Of a stretch of 59,980 bases of DNA, positions 51,005 through 59,980 are shown in pieces. Source of the DNA: Gammaproteobacteria bacterium (GTDB lineage Bacteria; Pseudomonadota; Gammaproteobacteria; Pseudomonadales; Pseudohongiellaceae); assembly GCA_947457195.1 (NCBI GenBank), contig CANGUU010000011.1, positions 1-59,980 on the forward strand, given 5' to 3'. Position 1 is the first letter of the stretch. Each line of letters opens with the position of its first letter. The position numbers were made by a program, and so were the translations under genes. Under the pieces are notes generated by a model. That model ran no database searches, had not been told where the DNA came from, and saw only the letters and a list, made by a program, of their open reading frames with translations.

Positions 51005-54000
51005 ATGAGCACCTCTCCCTTCCTGTCTTCGCCCCCGTCCGTCTCGCGTTCGCTGCCTGCCCAAGCCCCCCGCCCTCGCCGGCTGCAGAGCGCCATCCTG
51101 CGGGGTCTGGCCGGCCTGCTGGCGGGCGGCAGCGCGGCGGTTCTTGCCCAGCCGACGCCGCCACCGGCTGTCGAAGAAGTCGTGGTCACCGGCACCAACA
51201 TCCGCCGCAACGTCAACGACTCGACGGTTCCGGTGTCGGTGATCAGTGAGGAAGCGATGGAGGTGCGCGCAGCGCTACTGCCGGTAGACCTGCTGACCTC
51301 CCTGCCGTCGGTGGTCAACCTGCCCGAGAACGAAACGCGACTCGGCTCCTCCGGTGCGCGCGGCGACAACGCCAACATCAACCTGCGCAACATGGGCGCC
51401 ACGGCCACGCTGGTGCTGGTGAATGGCCGCCGCATGTCGATCAACCCGATGACCGCCGGCCTCTCGCAGGCCGTCAACGTCAACCAGCTGCCCACCCAGG
51501 GCGTCGAGCGCATCGAAGTGCTGCGCGACGGCGCCTCATCGATCTACGGCTCGGACGCCGTCGGTGGCGTGATCAACTACATCATGAAGCGCGAATTCGA
51601 CGGCGTGGAGGTCTCGCTGCAGCAGGGGGGCACCGAGCATGGCGGTGGTGCCAACACCTTGCTGGCATTCACCTTCGGCTCCACCTCGCTGCTCGACGGA
51701 CGCGCCCGCTTCATCGGCAGCGTCGACTGGCTGCAGCGCGACAGCGTGCGGCTCAGCCAGCGCGACTTCAGCCGCACTGCCTTCAATTCCGACCGGGCGC
51801 CCGCTCCCTGGAACAGCCCCGGTGGTGCCTTCGATGGCCGCTCTTCGCGCGGCTACTGGCCGACTTTTCGTATCGGCAGCGCCACGGCCAACAACTTCTT
51901 CCGCCCGGTCAACGGCACCCCCACACTCACCACTGTGGCACCCAACCGCGCCAGCGACGCCGATTTCTTCCTCGATCTCAACCAGTTCGGCTTTGCCTCG
52001 CCAGAGGTCGCGCGTGGCAACCTGTTCCTGGCGGGTGAGTACGACCTCAGTCAAAGCGTGACTGCCTTCGCCGAAGTCGGCTACTACCAGGCCGACTCGA
52101 CCATGCAGCGCCAGCCGCTGGCACTCAACGGCCCGACGTCCGACAAGAATCTGGTGCTGCCGATCGACAGTCCCTATAACCCGTATGGCTCGCGTTTTTT
52201 CCATGTCAGCGGCCAGCCCAACGCCGATGGTTCGGCGCGCCTCACCGGGGCGCCGCGCACGGTCAGCATCACGCAGATGACCGTGGCCGGCCTTGGTCCG
52301 GAAGTGATCAGCACCAAGAGTGATGCGTTCCGCTTTGCCAGTGGCCTGAAAGGCACGCTGGGCAGTGACTGGACCTGGGAGGCCACGCTGTTCTACAACG
52401 AAGTCAACGGCGACGATCAGGCTTACCCGGATGTGCGCGAGAGCCTGCTGCAGGCGGCCGCCAACCGCAGCGATGCCAGTGCCTATAACCCGTTCGGCTA
52501 CACCTTCAAGGTGCTGAACGGCGCGGTGGTAGCCGATGCCCCCTACCGCAACGCGCAGTCCACCGTAGACTCGTTCAGCGCCATCTACGCCCGGCTTGCC
52601 ACCAGCTACATAGCCAGTGGCGATGCCCGCGCCTCCGGCACCCTGCTCAGTTGGTGGGGAGGTGACATCAAGGCCGCAGTCGGTGCCGAGCACCGCCGCG
52701 AATCGCTGGAGGACACGCGTCCACCCTTCCATGGCGAAAACCCGGCCAGCTCCGGCCTGGAGACCACCAACAACGACTTCCTGCTGCACCCGCCGCGTCC
52801 CGACGTGTTCGGCGCCCGCAACGTCACCAGCGTATATGCCGAGTTGAGCGTGCCGCTGGTGAGCCCGGCCAACGCGGTACCGCTGGTGAATCGTCTGGAA
52901 CTCAACGTGTCGGCCCGCAACGAGCGCTACAGCGACTTCGGCAACACCACGAGGCCCAAGGTGGGACTCAACTGGAAACCGGTGGACGCGCTGATGCTGC
53001 GCGCTTCCTACAACGAAGGATTCATGGCGCCGAGTCTGGCGGCGCTGTACACCAGCCCGCGCTGGAGCATCACGGCCGGCGCCGGGGACACCGACATCTA
53101 CCGCAACCCGGCGCTCAACGAAGGCCCCTATGTGATGCGCACCTACTTCGGCGGCAACCCGCAGCTGCGGGCGCAGGAGTCGGAAGGGACTACCTTCGGC
53201 TTCGTGCTCGACGTGCCCTTCGTCGACGGCCTCAGCGTCAACGCCGACTGGTGGCGCATCGAGCGCAGCAACCTGCTCGGCCAGCGCTCCACGGCCCAGA
53301 TCAACGACAGCGATGCGGCGCTGCTGCGCGCGTTCACGGCCCAGCAACTGGCCAGTGGCGTGCCGGTCAACCAGATCGATCTCGGCAGCGGCACCCCCAA
53401 CTACAGGGGCGACCCGGACGTGGTGCGCTTCGAACTCACGGCCGAGGACCGCGCCGCCTTCGCCGCCTACAACGCGGCCAATCCAGGCCGGCCAGTGGCT
53501 GCAGCGGGTCGCATCTTCTCGCGCAACCAGCCGTTCCTGAACCTGTCGAGCAGCGAGCACCGCGGCATTGACCTTGGTTTCCGCTACGAACTGCCGGAGC
53601 TGCCGATTGGAGACCTGGTACTGAGCTCGGAAGTGGCCTGGCTCGACAAAGCGCAGTCCACACTGTCGCCGGCCAACGTGGCGCCCATCGTAAACAACCT
53701 GCTCTATGCCGCTGGGGCGGCCGAGTGGCGCAGCACCACCAACCTGTTCTGGCGCAAGGGCAACTGGAACGCTGGCCTCGGCATCTACCACGTTGGTGAA
53801 ACTCATGACGCCGGTGCCACCACCACAGCGGCCGTGTGGCAGGGTCTGGGCTACCCCGACTACATCGAGCCGTTCCAGACGCAGGGCACCACACTGTACC
53901 GACGCGTGATCGACCGCTTCATCACCTACAACGTCAATATCGGCTACACCTTTGCCGAGGCCAGCAGCGACCTGCTGCGCGACACCACGCTGCGCTTGTC

Positions 54001-54124
54001 CATCGTCAATCTCGGCGACAAGGAGCCCCCGCTGGCCGCCGATGCCTTCGGTTATGATCCATCGGTGAGCCAGTCGCTGCTGTCAGGCCGCAGCTGGATG
54101 GTCGAAATCGCGAGGAAATTCTGA
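51005..54124 (+). CDS. TonB-dependent outer membrane receptor
   Basis: 1039 residues from the ATG at 51005 behind CCGAGGA; 23 codons upstream lack a start with a site. Signal region about 1-47, ending AVLAQP, then TonB-box-like EEVVVTGTNIRR, plug segments GDNANINLRNMGATATLVLVNGRR and EVLRDGASSIYGSDAVGGVINYIMK, and a barrel ending VEIARKF with terminal Phe. It belongs to the same large-plug group as the first receptor in the window. Its stop shares one base with the start of a probable beta-propeller protein gene (TGATG), suggesting a dedicated partner. Confidence 0.92.
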   Translation: MSTSPFLSSPPSVSRSLPAQAPRPRRLQSAILRGLAGLLAGGSAAVLAQPTPPPAVEEVVVTGTNIRRNVNDSTVPVSVISEEAMEVRAALLPVDLLTSLPSVVNLPENETRLGSSGARGDNANINLRNMGATATLVLVNGRRMSINPMTAGLSQAVNVNQLPTQGVERIEVLRDGASSIYGSDAVGGVINYIMKREFDGVEVSLQQGGTEHGGGANTLLAFTFGSTSLLDGRARFIGSVDWLQRDSVRLSQRDFSRTAFNSDRAPAPWNSPGGAFDGRSSRGYWPTFRIGSATANNFFRPVNGTPTLTTVAPNRASDADFFLDLNQFGFASPEVARGNLFLAGEYDLSQSVTAFAEVGYYQADSTMQRQPLALNGPTSDKNLVLPIDSPYNPYGSRFFHVSGQPNADGSARLTGAPRTVSITQMTVAGLGPEVISTKSDAFRFASGLKGTLGSDWTWEATLFYNEVNGDDQAYPDVRESLLQAAANRSDASAYNPFGYTFKVLNGAVVADAPYRNAQSTVDSFSAIYARLATSYIASGDARASGTLLSWWGGDIKAAVGAEHRRESLEDTRPPFHGENPASSGLETTNNDFLLHPPRPDVFGARNVTSVYAELSVPLVSPANAVPLVNRLELNVSARNERYSDFGNTTRPKVGLNWKPVDALMLRASYNEGFMAPSLAALYTSPRWSITAGAGDTDIYRNPALNEGPYVMRTYFGGNPQLRAQESEGTTFGFVLDVPFVDGLSVNADWWRIERSNLLGQRSTAQINDSDAALLRAFTAQQLASGVPVNQIDLGSGTPNYRGDPDVVRFELTAEDRAAFAAYNAANPGRPVAAAGRIFSRNQPFLNLSSSEHRGIDLGFRYELPELPIGDLVLSSEVAWLDKAQSTLSPANVAPIVNNLLYAAGAAEWRSTTNLFWRKGNWNAGLGIYHVGETHDAGATTTAAVWQGLGYPDYIEPFQTQGTTLYRRVIDRFITYNVNIGYTFAEASSDLLRDTTLRLSIVNLGDKEPPLAADAFGYDPSVSQSLLSGRSWMVEIARKF

Positions 54125-55044
54125 TGCTGACGCGACGCAAGATACTGGCGGGCATGGTGGGCACGGCGGGGGCCGCTGGCGCTGGCGTTGCCGTGTTGGC
54201 CGCCGATGCCGTGGACACCGAGGCACGGCGCGCCGAGTACCGCCGCTGGCTTGACTCGCTGCCCAAGGCGCCGGCACCGGTGTTGGCCGATCACGGCCTG
54301 GTGGCCAGCGAGCGCGGCCGCTGGCGCATCCTCGAAGCCAATCAGGGCGTGTGCGTGGATGCCGAGCACTTCTATGGGATCGGTAACCATGCTCTGGTGA
54401 AGCATCGCAAAGACAGTGGCGAGCGGGTGGCACACTGGTTCGGCCCCACCGGCGGCCCCATCATCCACATCAACTCCGGCTGGGTGGACGGCGACCGCCT
54501 GGTGCTGTCGCATTCCAATTTCTCGCAGCTGCCCATGGCCAGCTCGCTGGAGTTCTACGACAAGCACACGCTGCAGCCGAGTGGCAGCTACAGCTTCGGT
54601 ATCCGGCTCGGTTCGCTGACCTGGGCCGTGCGCCATGATGGTTTCTGGTGGGCCTGCTTCGCCAATTACAACGACAGTGGTACCACGCCCGGCTTCGATC
54701 AGCGCTGGACCTTCCTGGCGCAGTTCAGCGACGACTGGCAGCAACTGCAGTCGTGGTTGTTCCCACCGCAGGTGATCGGTACCTGGCACGAAAGCTCCTG
54801 CTCAGGCGGCGACTTCGGCGATGACGGTTTTCTGTACGTGACCGGCCACGACGAAGCGCTGTTGCACGTGCTGCGCCTGCCCACGCAGGGCGTGACGCTG
54901 GAATACGTCACCACCATCAAGGTCCCCTTCGAAGGTCAGTCCTGGGCCTGGGACCGCAGCGCGGGCCGCGTCATCTACGGCATCAGCCGCGCGCGTCAGG
55001 AAGTGATCGCCGCGAACATTCCGGTACTACCGGCCGGACTTTGA
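54124..55044 (+). CDS. Exported protein with probable beta-propeller fold, Tat-type leader
   Basis: 306 residues. MLTRRKILAGMVGTAGAAGAG is a twin-arginine-like leader (T-R-R-K-I-L). The rest has repeated blocks, WFGPTGGPIIHINSGWVDGDRLVLSHSN, FGIRLGSLTWAVRHDGFWWAC, GTWHESSCSGGDFGDDGFLYVTGHDE and SWAWDRSAGRVIYGI, as in small propellers, though no family name is clear. Its ATG overlaps the receptor stop, so the two are coupled. It could capture or process the receptor's ligand in the periplasm. Its last 18 bases overlap the tail of the convergent gene. Confidence 0.78.
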   Translation: MLTRRKILAGMVGTAGAAGAGVAVLAADAVDTEARRAEYRRWLDSLPKAPAPVLADHGLVASERGRWRILEANQGVCVDAEHFYGIGNHALVKHRKDSGERVAHWFGPTGGPIIHINSGWVDGDRLVLSHSNFSQLPMASSLEFYDKHTLQPSGSYSFGIRLGSLTWAVRHDGFWWACFANYNDSGTTPGFDQRWTFLAQFSDDWQQLQSWLFPPQVIGTWHESSCSGGDFGDDGFLYVTGHDEALLHVLRLPTQGVTLEYVTTIKVPFEGQSWAWDRSAGRVIYGISRARQEVIAANIPVLPAGL

Positions 55045-56064
55045 TGCCCCTGCCGTTGAGTGGACCGCGTGCGGCGCCACGATCCCTTGGCGTGCTGGCA
55101 GGTCAACACGCAGCAACTGCGAGGGTTGAGCGGGGTCATCAGCGTCGGTGACCAGCAGCAGCGAAAGCGCATGGTCATCGCCAGGGTTTGCCAGGGCCAC
55201 GCCCTCCACCTTGGGATTGCCTTGTAGCCGGTACAGCGCGCCGAGTTCATGTTCGGGCGTCATCACGGCAAGCGCCGACGCTACGCAATGCCCATCCTTG
55301 ACACTGTCATCGGTGTCTTCCGCAACCAGCGTGACGACCCAGTAACCATCCGCCAGCAGCGTGGCATCGGTGGGGCAGAGCGGTACACCGGCAACCTGAC
55401 CGAAGTCGAGCGGATGAACTGCCTTCAGCGTCGGCACACGACGCCGACTGCCGGCCAGCCACCCGAGCCACTGGTCGGCATCGAAGCACAGGCAGGCGCT
55501 CCGGGCCACGGTTGCCTTGTTGCCGCGCTGCAGCAGGGTCAGCGTCGAGTCGCTCAAGAAGGCGCCTTCGATATTGAGGTCGGCGAATTCCGCCTGCAGC
55601 GGGGAGAAGAACGCGGTCAAGTCGTGTACCACCACGGCGTCAGCCGCCACATCACCGTCGTTGCGGAGCGGCATCTCGAGCGCGCGCCGTCGGTTAGCCT
55701 TGCCGCCTGACCCCAGGCAGAGCAGACGGCCCTCGGGCGCTGCGGCCGTGGCAGGCAGCAGCAACACACTTTCGAGGTCGGGCTTTGCCTCCTTGCGGGC
55801 CTTGGGTGCGGTAGGCAGTTCGCCGGGCAATAGCCGCACAGCTTGCAGCGGGGAAGCTGTCTCGTGGGGACGGTTCACATCGAAGGCGACATGGAAGAGA
55901 TGGTGGGCGTCGTCGGCGATCACATACAGCCGACCCTTGGCGTGCACGAGCCCGCTGGCGGCGCTCAGCCAGCGGCTGGGTGTAGCGTCTCCGGCGGCTG
56001 GAAGCATGAGTGTGCGCAGCAGTTCTGGTGTGAGCATGGTCGAGGGAACGTCGTAGCAAGGCAT
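55027..56064 (-). CDS. Propeller-like protein of unknown function (DUF6929-like)
   Basis: 345 residues if started at MPCYDVPS (56064); starts at 56037 or 56157 are possible, none with a clear ribosome site. Blocks such as SAASGLVHAKGRLYVIADDAHHLFHV, DLESVLLLPATAAAPEGRLLCLGSG and YRLQGNPKVEGVALANPGDDHALSLLLVTDADDP look like blades of an esterase-like phytase or DUF6929-type propeller. No signal peptide is visible, so it would be cytoplasmic. Function not assigned. Confidence 0.7.
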   Translation of the reverse strand: MPCYDVPSTMLTPELLRTLMLPAAGDATPSRWLSAASGLVHAKGRLYVIADDAHHLFHVAFDVNRPHETASPLQAVRLLPGELPTAPKARKEAKPDLESVLLLPATAAAPEGRLLCLGSGGKANRRRALEMPLRNDGDVAADAVVVHDLTAFFSPLQAEFADLNIEGAFLSDSTLTLLQRGNKATVARSACLCFDADQWLGWLAGSRRRVPTLKAVHPLDFGQVAGVPLCPTDATLLADGYWVVTLVAEDTDDSVKDGHCVASALAVMTPEHELGALYRLQGNPKVEGVALANPGDDHALSLLLVTDADDPAQPSQLLRVDLPARQGIVAPHAVHSTAGASKSGR

Positions 56065-56223
56065 CGGTGGGTCGTCATGGTAGCCCACTTGGAGGCTGTC
56101 CCCCCGCAGGGGATCGGCACCTGCCACGCAAGCTCCTGCCCCGGCGGCTTCAGCCACGCAGGGCTCCTGCCGCCAGCGTGAATTGGATAGACTTCAGGCT
56201 TCACCTCCTTGGGGGTTTTTCCC
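56065..56223. promoter_or_regulatory. Divergent promoter region, propeller-like and Asp-box genes
   Basis: About 160 bases between divergent starts. It contains a run CTTGGGGGTTTTTCCC just before the plus-strand ATG that serves as its probable ribosome site; no sigma70 boxes are obvious. Confidence 0.35.
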
Positions 56224-58146
56224 ATGCTGTCTCGATTTCCTTTTCGCCTGCTCGGGGTTGCCATCGGCTGCCTGTGGTTGTCGTCCACGCTCGCGCAAGG
56301 AACGGCGGCCACCAGCATCGCCGGGGCCCGTTTTGCTGCCGATGCATCCACGAGCGCACGCTTCTCGCTGGGTCTCACACGCGACGGCGGGCGGACCTTC
56401 GACACCAGTGCCGCAACGACCGACAACCTGCGAGTGATCGGTACGATCGAGCCCGAGGCCAGCCATCTGAGCAAACCCGCCACCATCTTCGTGGTGGCCG
56501 AGAGCGCTGGCCGGTATTTCATGCGCGATGCCACCGGCGCCTTCGTGCCGTGGAATGGCAACGTGGCAGCGCTGGCACCGTTTCGCACCAACGAAGTGCT
56601 CTCTGCCCGCCATCCCGTGGACTTCCTGACTGGCAGCATTCCCCTCGCGGGTCGCTTCAACCTGTTTCTTGGCTACCGCGGCAGCGACAATGTGCTCGTG
56701 TACTCGAGCACCCCCTACGCAATCCTCATCATGGCGCCCGGTAACACAGCCGGTGGCGGCACGACCGACGGTGGTCAGTCCAGTGGCGGCAGCAACACAG
56801 GCGGCAGTGGAAGCACGACAGGCGGCAGCGGCGGCAACACGGGCGGCAGCGGGTCGGTCGTGGCCACCGAGCCACCGTCGCAGGCCAATGGTTACACAGG
56901 CATCGTGGCCGACGTGCTTCAACTGCAGCAGTTCGAGTGCGAAGCCCGCAGCGAACACGAGTGGTACCGTACCGACCGCACGCTGGTCATCGACCCCAAG
57001 AACCCCAACAACCTGTACGTCAGCGTTGAGCACCGCGGCATCTTCAAGTCGGTGGATGGCGGCAAGACCTGGCAGCTCAAGTCCAAGGGCATCAAGGTCT
57101 ATGCGCGTCAGGACAATCCCAGCAAGGGTTGCTACGGCGAGTACCCTGTCATCAAGATGAACCCGCTCGACCCCTTGCACCTGGTGGCCGGTCTCAGCGG
57201 GCCCGGTGGCGGCTTCCTGCACCCCACGCTGCCCAACTCGCAGGTGGGCGGCGTGTACCAGAGCTTCGATGGCGGTGAGAACTGGCAGTTGATGATCACC
57301 GACAGGATGAACGTCTATGTCACCGACGTGGCGTTCGACCCCGTCAACCCGAACACCATCTACTACTCGACCGGCTCGCTGCCAGCCTCCTGGGGTGGTT
57401 CCGACCAAAGCAAGCTCTACGTGGACAAGGGTCTGATCTACAAGACCAGTGATCGTGGCCAGACCTGGGAAGAACTGCCCACCGGCATCGGCCAGAACAC
57501 TACCGTCAGCAGCATCCTGATCAATCCGCTGCAGACCAACCAGATCAACGCGCCCACCTTCTCGGCAGTTCGGCAGTCGGCCGACGGCACCGGCACTGGC
57601 ATCAGCACCGGCAAGGACACCACTGTCGCACAACTCGGCGTGCTCACCACGACCAACGGCAGCACCTGGCTGTCACAGAAGCCCGGCGACAATCCTGCGC
57701 TCATCAAGGGCTTTGCCTCGAAGAACAACTGGCAGTACCAGTATTTCGTGCCCGCGCAATCGGGCACGTCGGGCGAACCGAAGGGCTTTTTCAGTGGTGA
57801 TAGCGGCAAGACCTTCACGCCAACCTCCTACGTCGACATCGTTGCCTATGACCCCTACGACGCAACGGGCGCACATGCACTTGGTTACTCCACAGTCCTG
57901 TGGCGGCCGAGCGACCCGTTCTACACGCTTTATGAGTCGCTGGACGGCGGAAAAACCTGGAAGCCATTTGGCCGCCTGCCGAGCGATATTCCAAACCCCA
58001 ACGACGCCAAGACACGCCCAAGCCAACTGCAGTGGGGCCCAGAGAACAACAAGACGCTGTACATGAATGGCGCGGGCGGTCTGGTGTGGAGGTCCACCGA
58101 CCTCGGCAGCACGTGGACTCGGCTGTTGGAGTACAAGCAGTTGTAG
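56224..58146 (+). CDS. Exported Asp-box (BNR/sialidase-like) repeat protein
   Basis: 640 residues with a signal peptide ending TLAQG. An N-terminal beta domain (to about residue 175) is followed by a Gly/Ser/Thr-rich linker (176-212) and a propeller with six Asp-box-type repeats (S/T-x-D-x-G-x-T-W): SVDGGKTW (276), SFDGGENW (347), TSDRGQTW (408), SGDSGKTF (525), SLDGGKTW (572), STDLGSTW (624). Asp boxes are structural, found in sialidases, xyloglucanases and Vps10-type sortilins, so they do not fix an activity. No sialidase Arg triad was recognised. It lies 246 bases upstream of a TonB receptor gene and could be a surface binding or hydrolytic protein. Confidence 0.84.
   Translation: MLSRFPFRLLGVAIGCLWLSSTLAQGTAATSIAGARFAADASTSARFSLGLTRDGGRTFDTSAATTDNLRVIGTIEPEASHLSKPATIFVVAESAGRYFMRDATGAFVPWNGNVAALAPFRTNEVLSARHPVDFLTGSIPLAGRFNLFLGYRGSDNVLVYSSTPYAILIMAPGNTAGGGTTDGGQSSGGSNTGGSGSTTGGSGGNTGGSGSVVATEPPSQANGYTGIVADVLQLQQFECEARSEHEWYRTDRTLVIDPKNPNNLYVSVEHRGIFKSVDGGKTWQLKSKGIKVYARQDNPSKGCYGEYPVIKMNPLDPLHLVAGLSGPGGGFLHPTLPNSQVGGVYQSFDGGENWQLMITDRMNVYVTDVAFDPVNPNTIYYSTGSLPASWGGSDQSKLYVDKGLIYKTSDRGQTWEELPTGIGQNTTVSSILINPLQTNQINAPTFSAVRQSADGTGTGISTGKDTTVAQLGVLTTTNGSTWLSQKPGDNPALIKGFASKNNWQYQYFVPAQSGTSGEPKGFFSGDSGKTFTPTSYVDIVAYDPYDATGAHALGYSTVLWRPSDPFYTLYESLDGGKTWKPFGRLPSDIPNPNDAKTRPSQLQWGPENNKTLYMNGAGGLVWRSTDLGSTWTRLLEYKQL
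56751..56855 (+). repeat. Low-complexity Gly/Ser/Thr linker repeat
   Basis: Imperfect repeats of GGCGGCAGC/AACACGGGCGGCAGC units encode a Gly/Ser/Thr-rich linker inside the Asp-box gene. Repeat number may vary by slippage. Confidence 0.7.
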
Positions 58147-58392
58147 CGGACAGCAGCCGCCCCGAGCACCGCCCCGCAAGCCTTGCTGTCACATCGTCCG
58201 TGATCATTGATGAGTTTTTTGCTCACTCGTCGTGCAGGGACCTATGGGCGCTTCTTTGCACCACCGCCTTTAATCGGAATTTGATCGAAGAGTAGCGAAA
58301 CCCTCGGTGTCCTCGCGGCGTTCCTTTATTCCTGTGGTGTGCACGGGCACGACAATGGCGCGCGCTGACTTCCCACTGCTCTAGAGGACTCC
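58147..58392. other. Spacer before the last TonB receptor gene
   Basis: 246 bases, partly lower in GC than the surroundings, presumably carrying the receptor promoter; no gene or clear promoter elements are seen. Confidence 0.3.
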
Positions 58393-59980
58393 ATGCACAA
58401 AGCCATTACTGCGTCGCTGCCCCAGCGCGCGCTCGCCCTTGCCATTAGCTTCGCCCTGCTGCCCTCACTGGCCAGCGCCCAGCTCGAGGAAATCGTGGTC
58501 ACGGCCGAACGGCGTGCCACCAACCTCCAGCAGACAGCGATTTCAGCCTCGGTGCTGAGCGACCTGGCGCTGTTGGATCGCAAAGCCATTTCCCTTGCCA
58601 ACCTGGCCGACGGCTCGATTCCCTCGCTACGCGTCTCGCCATTCGCGACCCGCACATCGGCGTTGGCCATCGGCATTCGTGGTATCGGCGCGGCGGGTGA
58701 TCCGAACCAGCCTGCGCGTGACCAAGGGGTTGGCGTTTATGTGGACGGCGTTTTCCTCGGACGCGCGCAGGGACTTGGCACGGCACTCTACGACGTGGAA
58801 CGCATTGAGGTGCTGAAGGGGCCGCAGGGCACGCTGTTCGGCCGCAATACCGAAGGAGGCGCCGTCAGCATCATTACCAAGAAGCCGACGGGTGTGTTCA
58901 ACCTGGATACCACATTCGGTGTGTCCAACTACGACGGCTACAACAGCTTCCTGCGCATGGACCTGCCGAAAATTGCCGGTGTCGCACTCAAGATCGATGC
59001 CCTGCAGACTCGCCGGGACGGCACCACCGACAACCCGATGCGCGGCGAGGAGAATTTCAACTCGTTCAACAAATACGGCGGGCGGCTCAGTGCCCTGTGG
59101 GAACCCAGTGACGCTTTTTCGGCGTTCTATGCCGTGGACAGTTCTTACGACGGCAGCACGCCATACCACACCCAGTTGCTGAAGGCAGGTGCTGCCATGA
59201 GTCCACTGCAAAAGGCCGGGGTCTCGCTCAGTCGCCGCGATTCGTCGATTCTCGGCGGCCCGCTGGAACCGAGTGTGGGCGAGACCAGCGGGCACTTGCT
59301 GACGCTGGATTGGCGGCCGCTGGACACTCTCGCGCTGAAATCCATTACGTCCTATCGCGAACTCTCCCAGGGCCAATTCGACCAGGGCCTCATCGACGGC
59401 ATCTCCTTCTTTACGGTGCCGAACGGGCCATTCGCTCGCTACAGCCTTGCGCACTTCGACCAGCACCAGTTCAGCGAAGAAGTGCAGATCCTGGGCAATA
59501 CGTCCGAGATCCAGTACGTACTCGGACTGTTCTATTACACCGAGTCCGTCTCCGACAACGCACAAACCCCGTTCATGAACCTGTGGAACGCCGACGGCAC
59601 GGGCTATACGCTGAACCCCGCCACCAACCCGTTGAATCTCAGCCGCGTGACGGTGGACCGGGCCAGCAGCGCCTGGACCGACAGCGTGGGCCTGTTCGGT
59701 CAGGCCACGTGGACGCCCTCAGCCATAGACAACCTGCACCTGACGATCGGCGGGCGCCAAACCAAGGACGACAAGCGCGGCCAACTGCTCACACTGAATG
59801 GTGCACGCTCGACGCTGGCCTTTGACGCCTCCTGGGACCGTTTCGATCCGATGGTCAATGTGGCCTTCGACGTCAGCGATGACATCATGATCTACGCCAA
59901 GTACAGCACCGGCTTCAAAGCCGGTGGTGCCAATTCCCGCTCGCTCACCTATCGCCCGTTCAGCCCGGAGGAAGTCACGG
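58393..59980 (+). CDS. TonB-dependent receptor, truncated by the window end
   Basis: 529 codons are visible and the frame is still open at the last base, so the C-terminus lies outside. ATG follows CTAGAGGACTCC. Signal peptide to about residue 29 (ending ASAQL), TonB box LEEIVVTAERRATNLQQT, plug marks ALAIGIRGIGAAGD and RIEVLKGPQGTLFGRNTEGGAVSIITKKP. This plug type (EVLKGPQGTLFGRNT) is the oligo-substrate/siderophore-like group common in sphingomonads and marine gammaproteobacteria, different from the other two receptors here. The upstream Asp-box gene may be its partner. Confidence 0.93.
   Translation, partial: MHKAITASLPQRALALAISFALLPSLASAQLEEIVVTAERRATNLQQTAISASVLSDLALLDRKAISLANLADGSIPSLRVSPFATRTSALAIGIRGIGAAGDPNQPARDQGVGVYVDGVFLGRAQGLGTALYDVERIEVLKGPQGTLFGRNTEGGAVSIITKKPTGVFNLDTTFGVSNYDGYNSFLRMDLPKIAGVALKIDALQTRRDGTTDNPMRGEENFNSFNKYGGRLSALWEPSDAFSAFYAVDSSYDGSTPYHTQLLKAGAAMSPLQKAGVSLSRRDSSILGGPLEPSVGETSGHLLTLDWRPLDTLALKSITSYRELSQGQFDQGLIDGISFFTVPNGPFARYSLAHFDQHQFSEEVQILGNTSEIQYVLGLFYYTESVSDNAQTPFMNLWNADGTGYTLNPATNPLNLSRVTVDRASSAWTDSVGLFGQATWTPSAIDNLHLTIGGRQTKDDKRGQLLTLNGARSTLAFDASWDRFDPMVNVAFDVSDDIMIYAKYSTGFKAGGANSRSLTYRPFSPEEVT

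Noticed and set aside
51536-53806. Open frame of about 756 codons opposite the second TonB receptor gene
   Set aside because: No start with a ribosome site or motif; explained by antisense codon bias of the receptor gene.

Overview
GC-rich (roughly 63-67% by eye), densely coded Gram-negative DNA. Three TonB-dependent receptors, a cytochrome-PQQ dehydrogenase, lipid/lipoprotein-type export genes, a Fur-family Zur with palindromic Zur boxes, a tRNA-Gln(CTG) and ShineDalgarno-led genes point to a gammaproteobacterium, probably an aerobic environmental heterotroph. No rRNA, phage, insertion sequence or CRISPR array was seen. The window opens downstream of an aromatic-degradation operon and ends inside a TonB-dependent receptor gene.

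Layout. (1) 45-6498, minus strand: class I fumarase, cytochrome c-PQQ dehydrogenase, an RraA-fold protein, and the lower protocatechuate/gallate meta-cleavage enzymes LigK-type aldolase and LigJ-type hydratase. (2) 6699-17366, plus strand: TesA-like esterase and terminator, then TonB receptor, beta-barrel protein, YbbA/YbbP-type ABC exporter and a DPP7-type S46 peptidase. (3) 17387-18587: two small exported proteins. (4) 18866-27923: a zinc-starvation island with three Zur boxes sharing the form TGNTAN-N3-NTAACA: a 39-codon membrane-peptide ORF, zinc importer CBA, COG0523 GTPase and a WD40 protein; a divergent FtsX-type ABC pair and DUF3299 protein; a DUF2796 protein; and zur. (5) 28026-33776: tRNA-Gln, a fused acetate kinase-PduL enzyme overlapping a CHAD-domain gene, a secreted unknown, a cyclopropane fatty acid synthase and a membrane protein.

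(6) 33796-42590: a probable small-molecule catabolic cluster: serine hydrolase, GMC oxidoreductase, phytoene-desaturase-like flavoprotein, a short CxxC protein, NTF2-like protein, two MFS transporters and a CmcJ-like oxygenase. (7) 42837-44187: VIT1/CCC1-type transporter and cytochrome b561, flanked by lower-GC spacers that may mark transfer. (8) 44690-49694: serine hydrolase, DUF4159 protein, and a 950-residue fusion of an acyl-CoA ligase with an alpha-methylacyl-CoA racemase-type domain. (9) 49854-59980: secreted tyrosine phosphatase, TonB receptor, two beta-propeller-like proteins, an Asp-box (BNR) repeat protein and a final truncated TonB receptor.

The strongest candidates for new biology are the Zur island with its cytoplasmic WD40 protein and 39-residue peptide, the AckA-PduL fusion coupled to CHAD, and the CoA ligase-racemase fusion. 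All functional statements come from reading motifs by eye; no database search was run.
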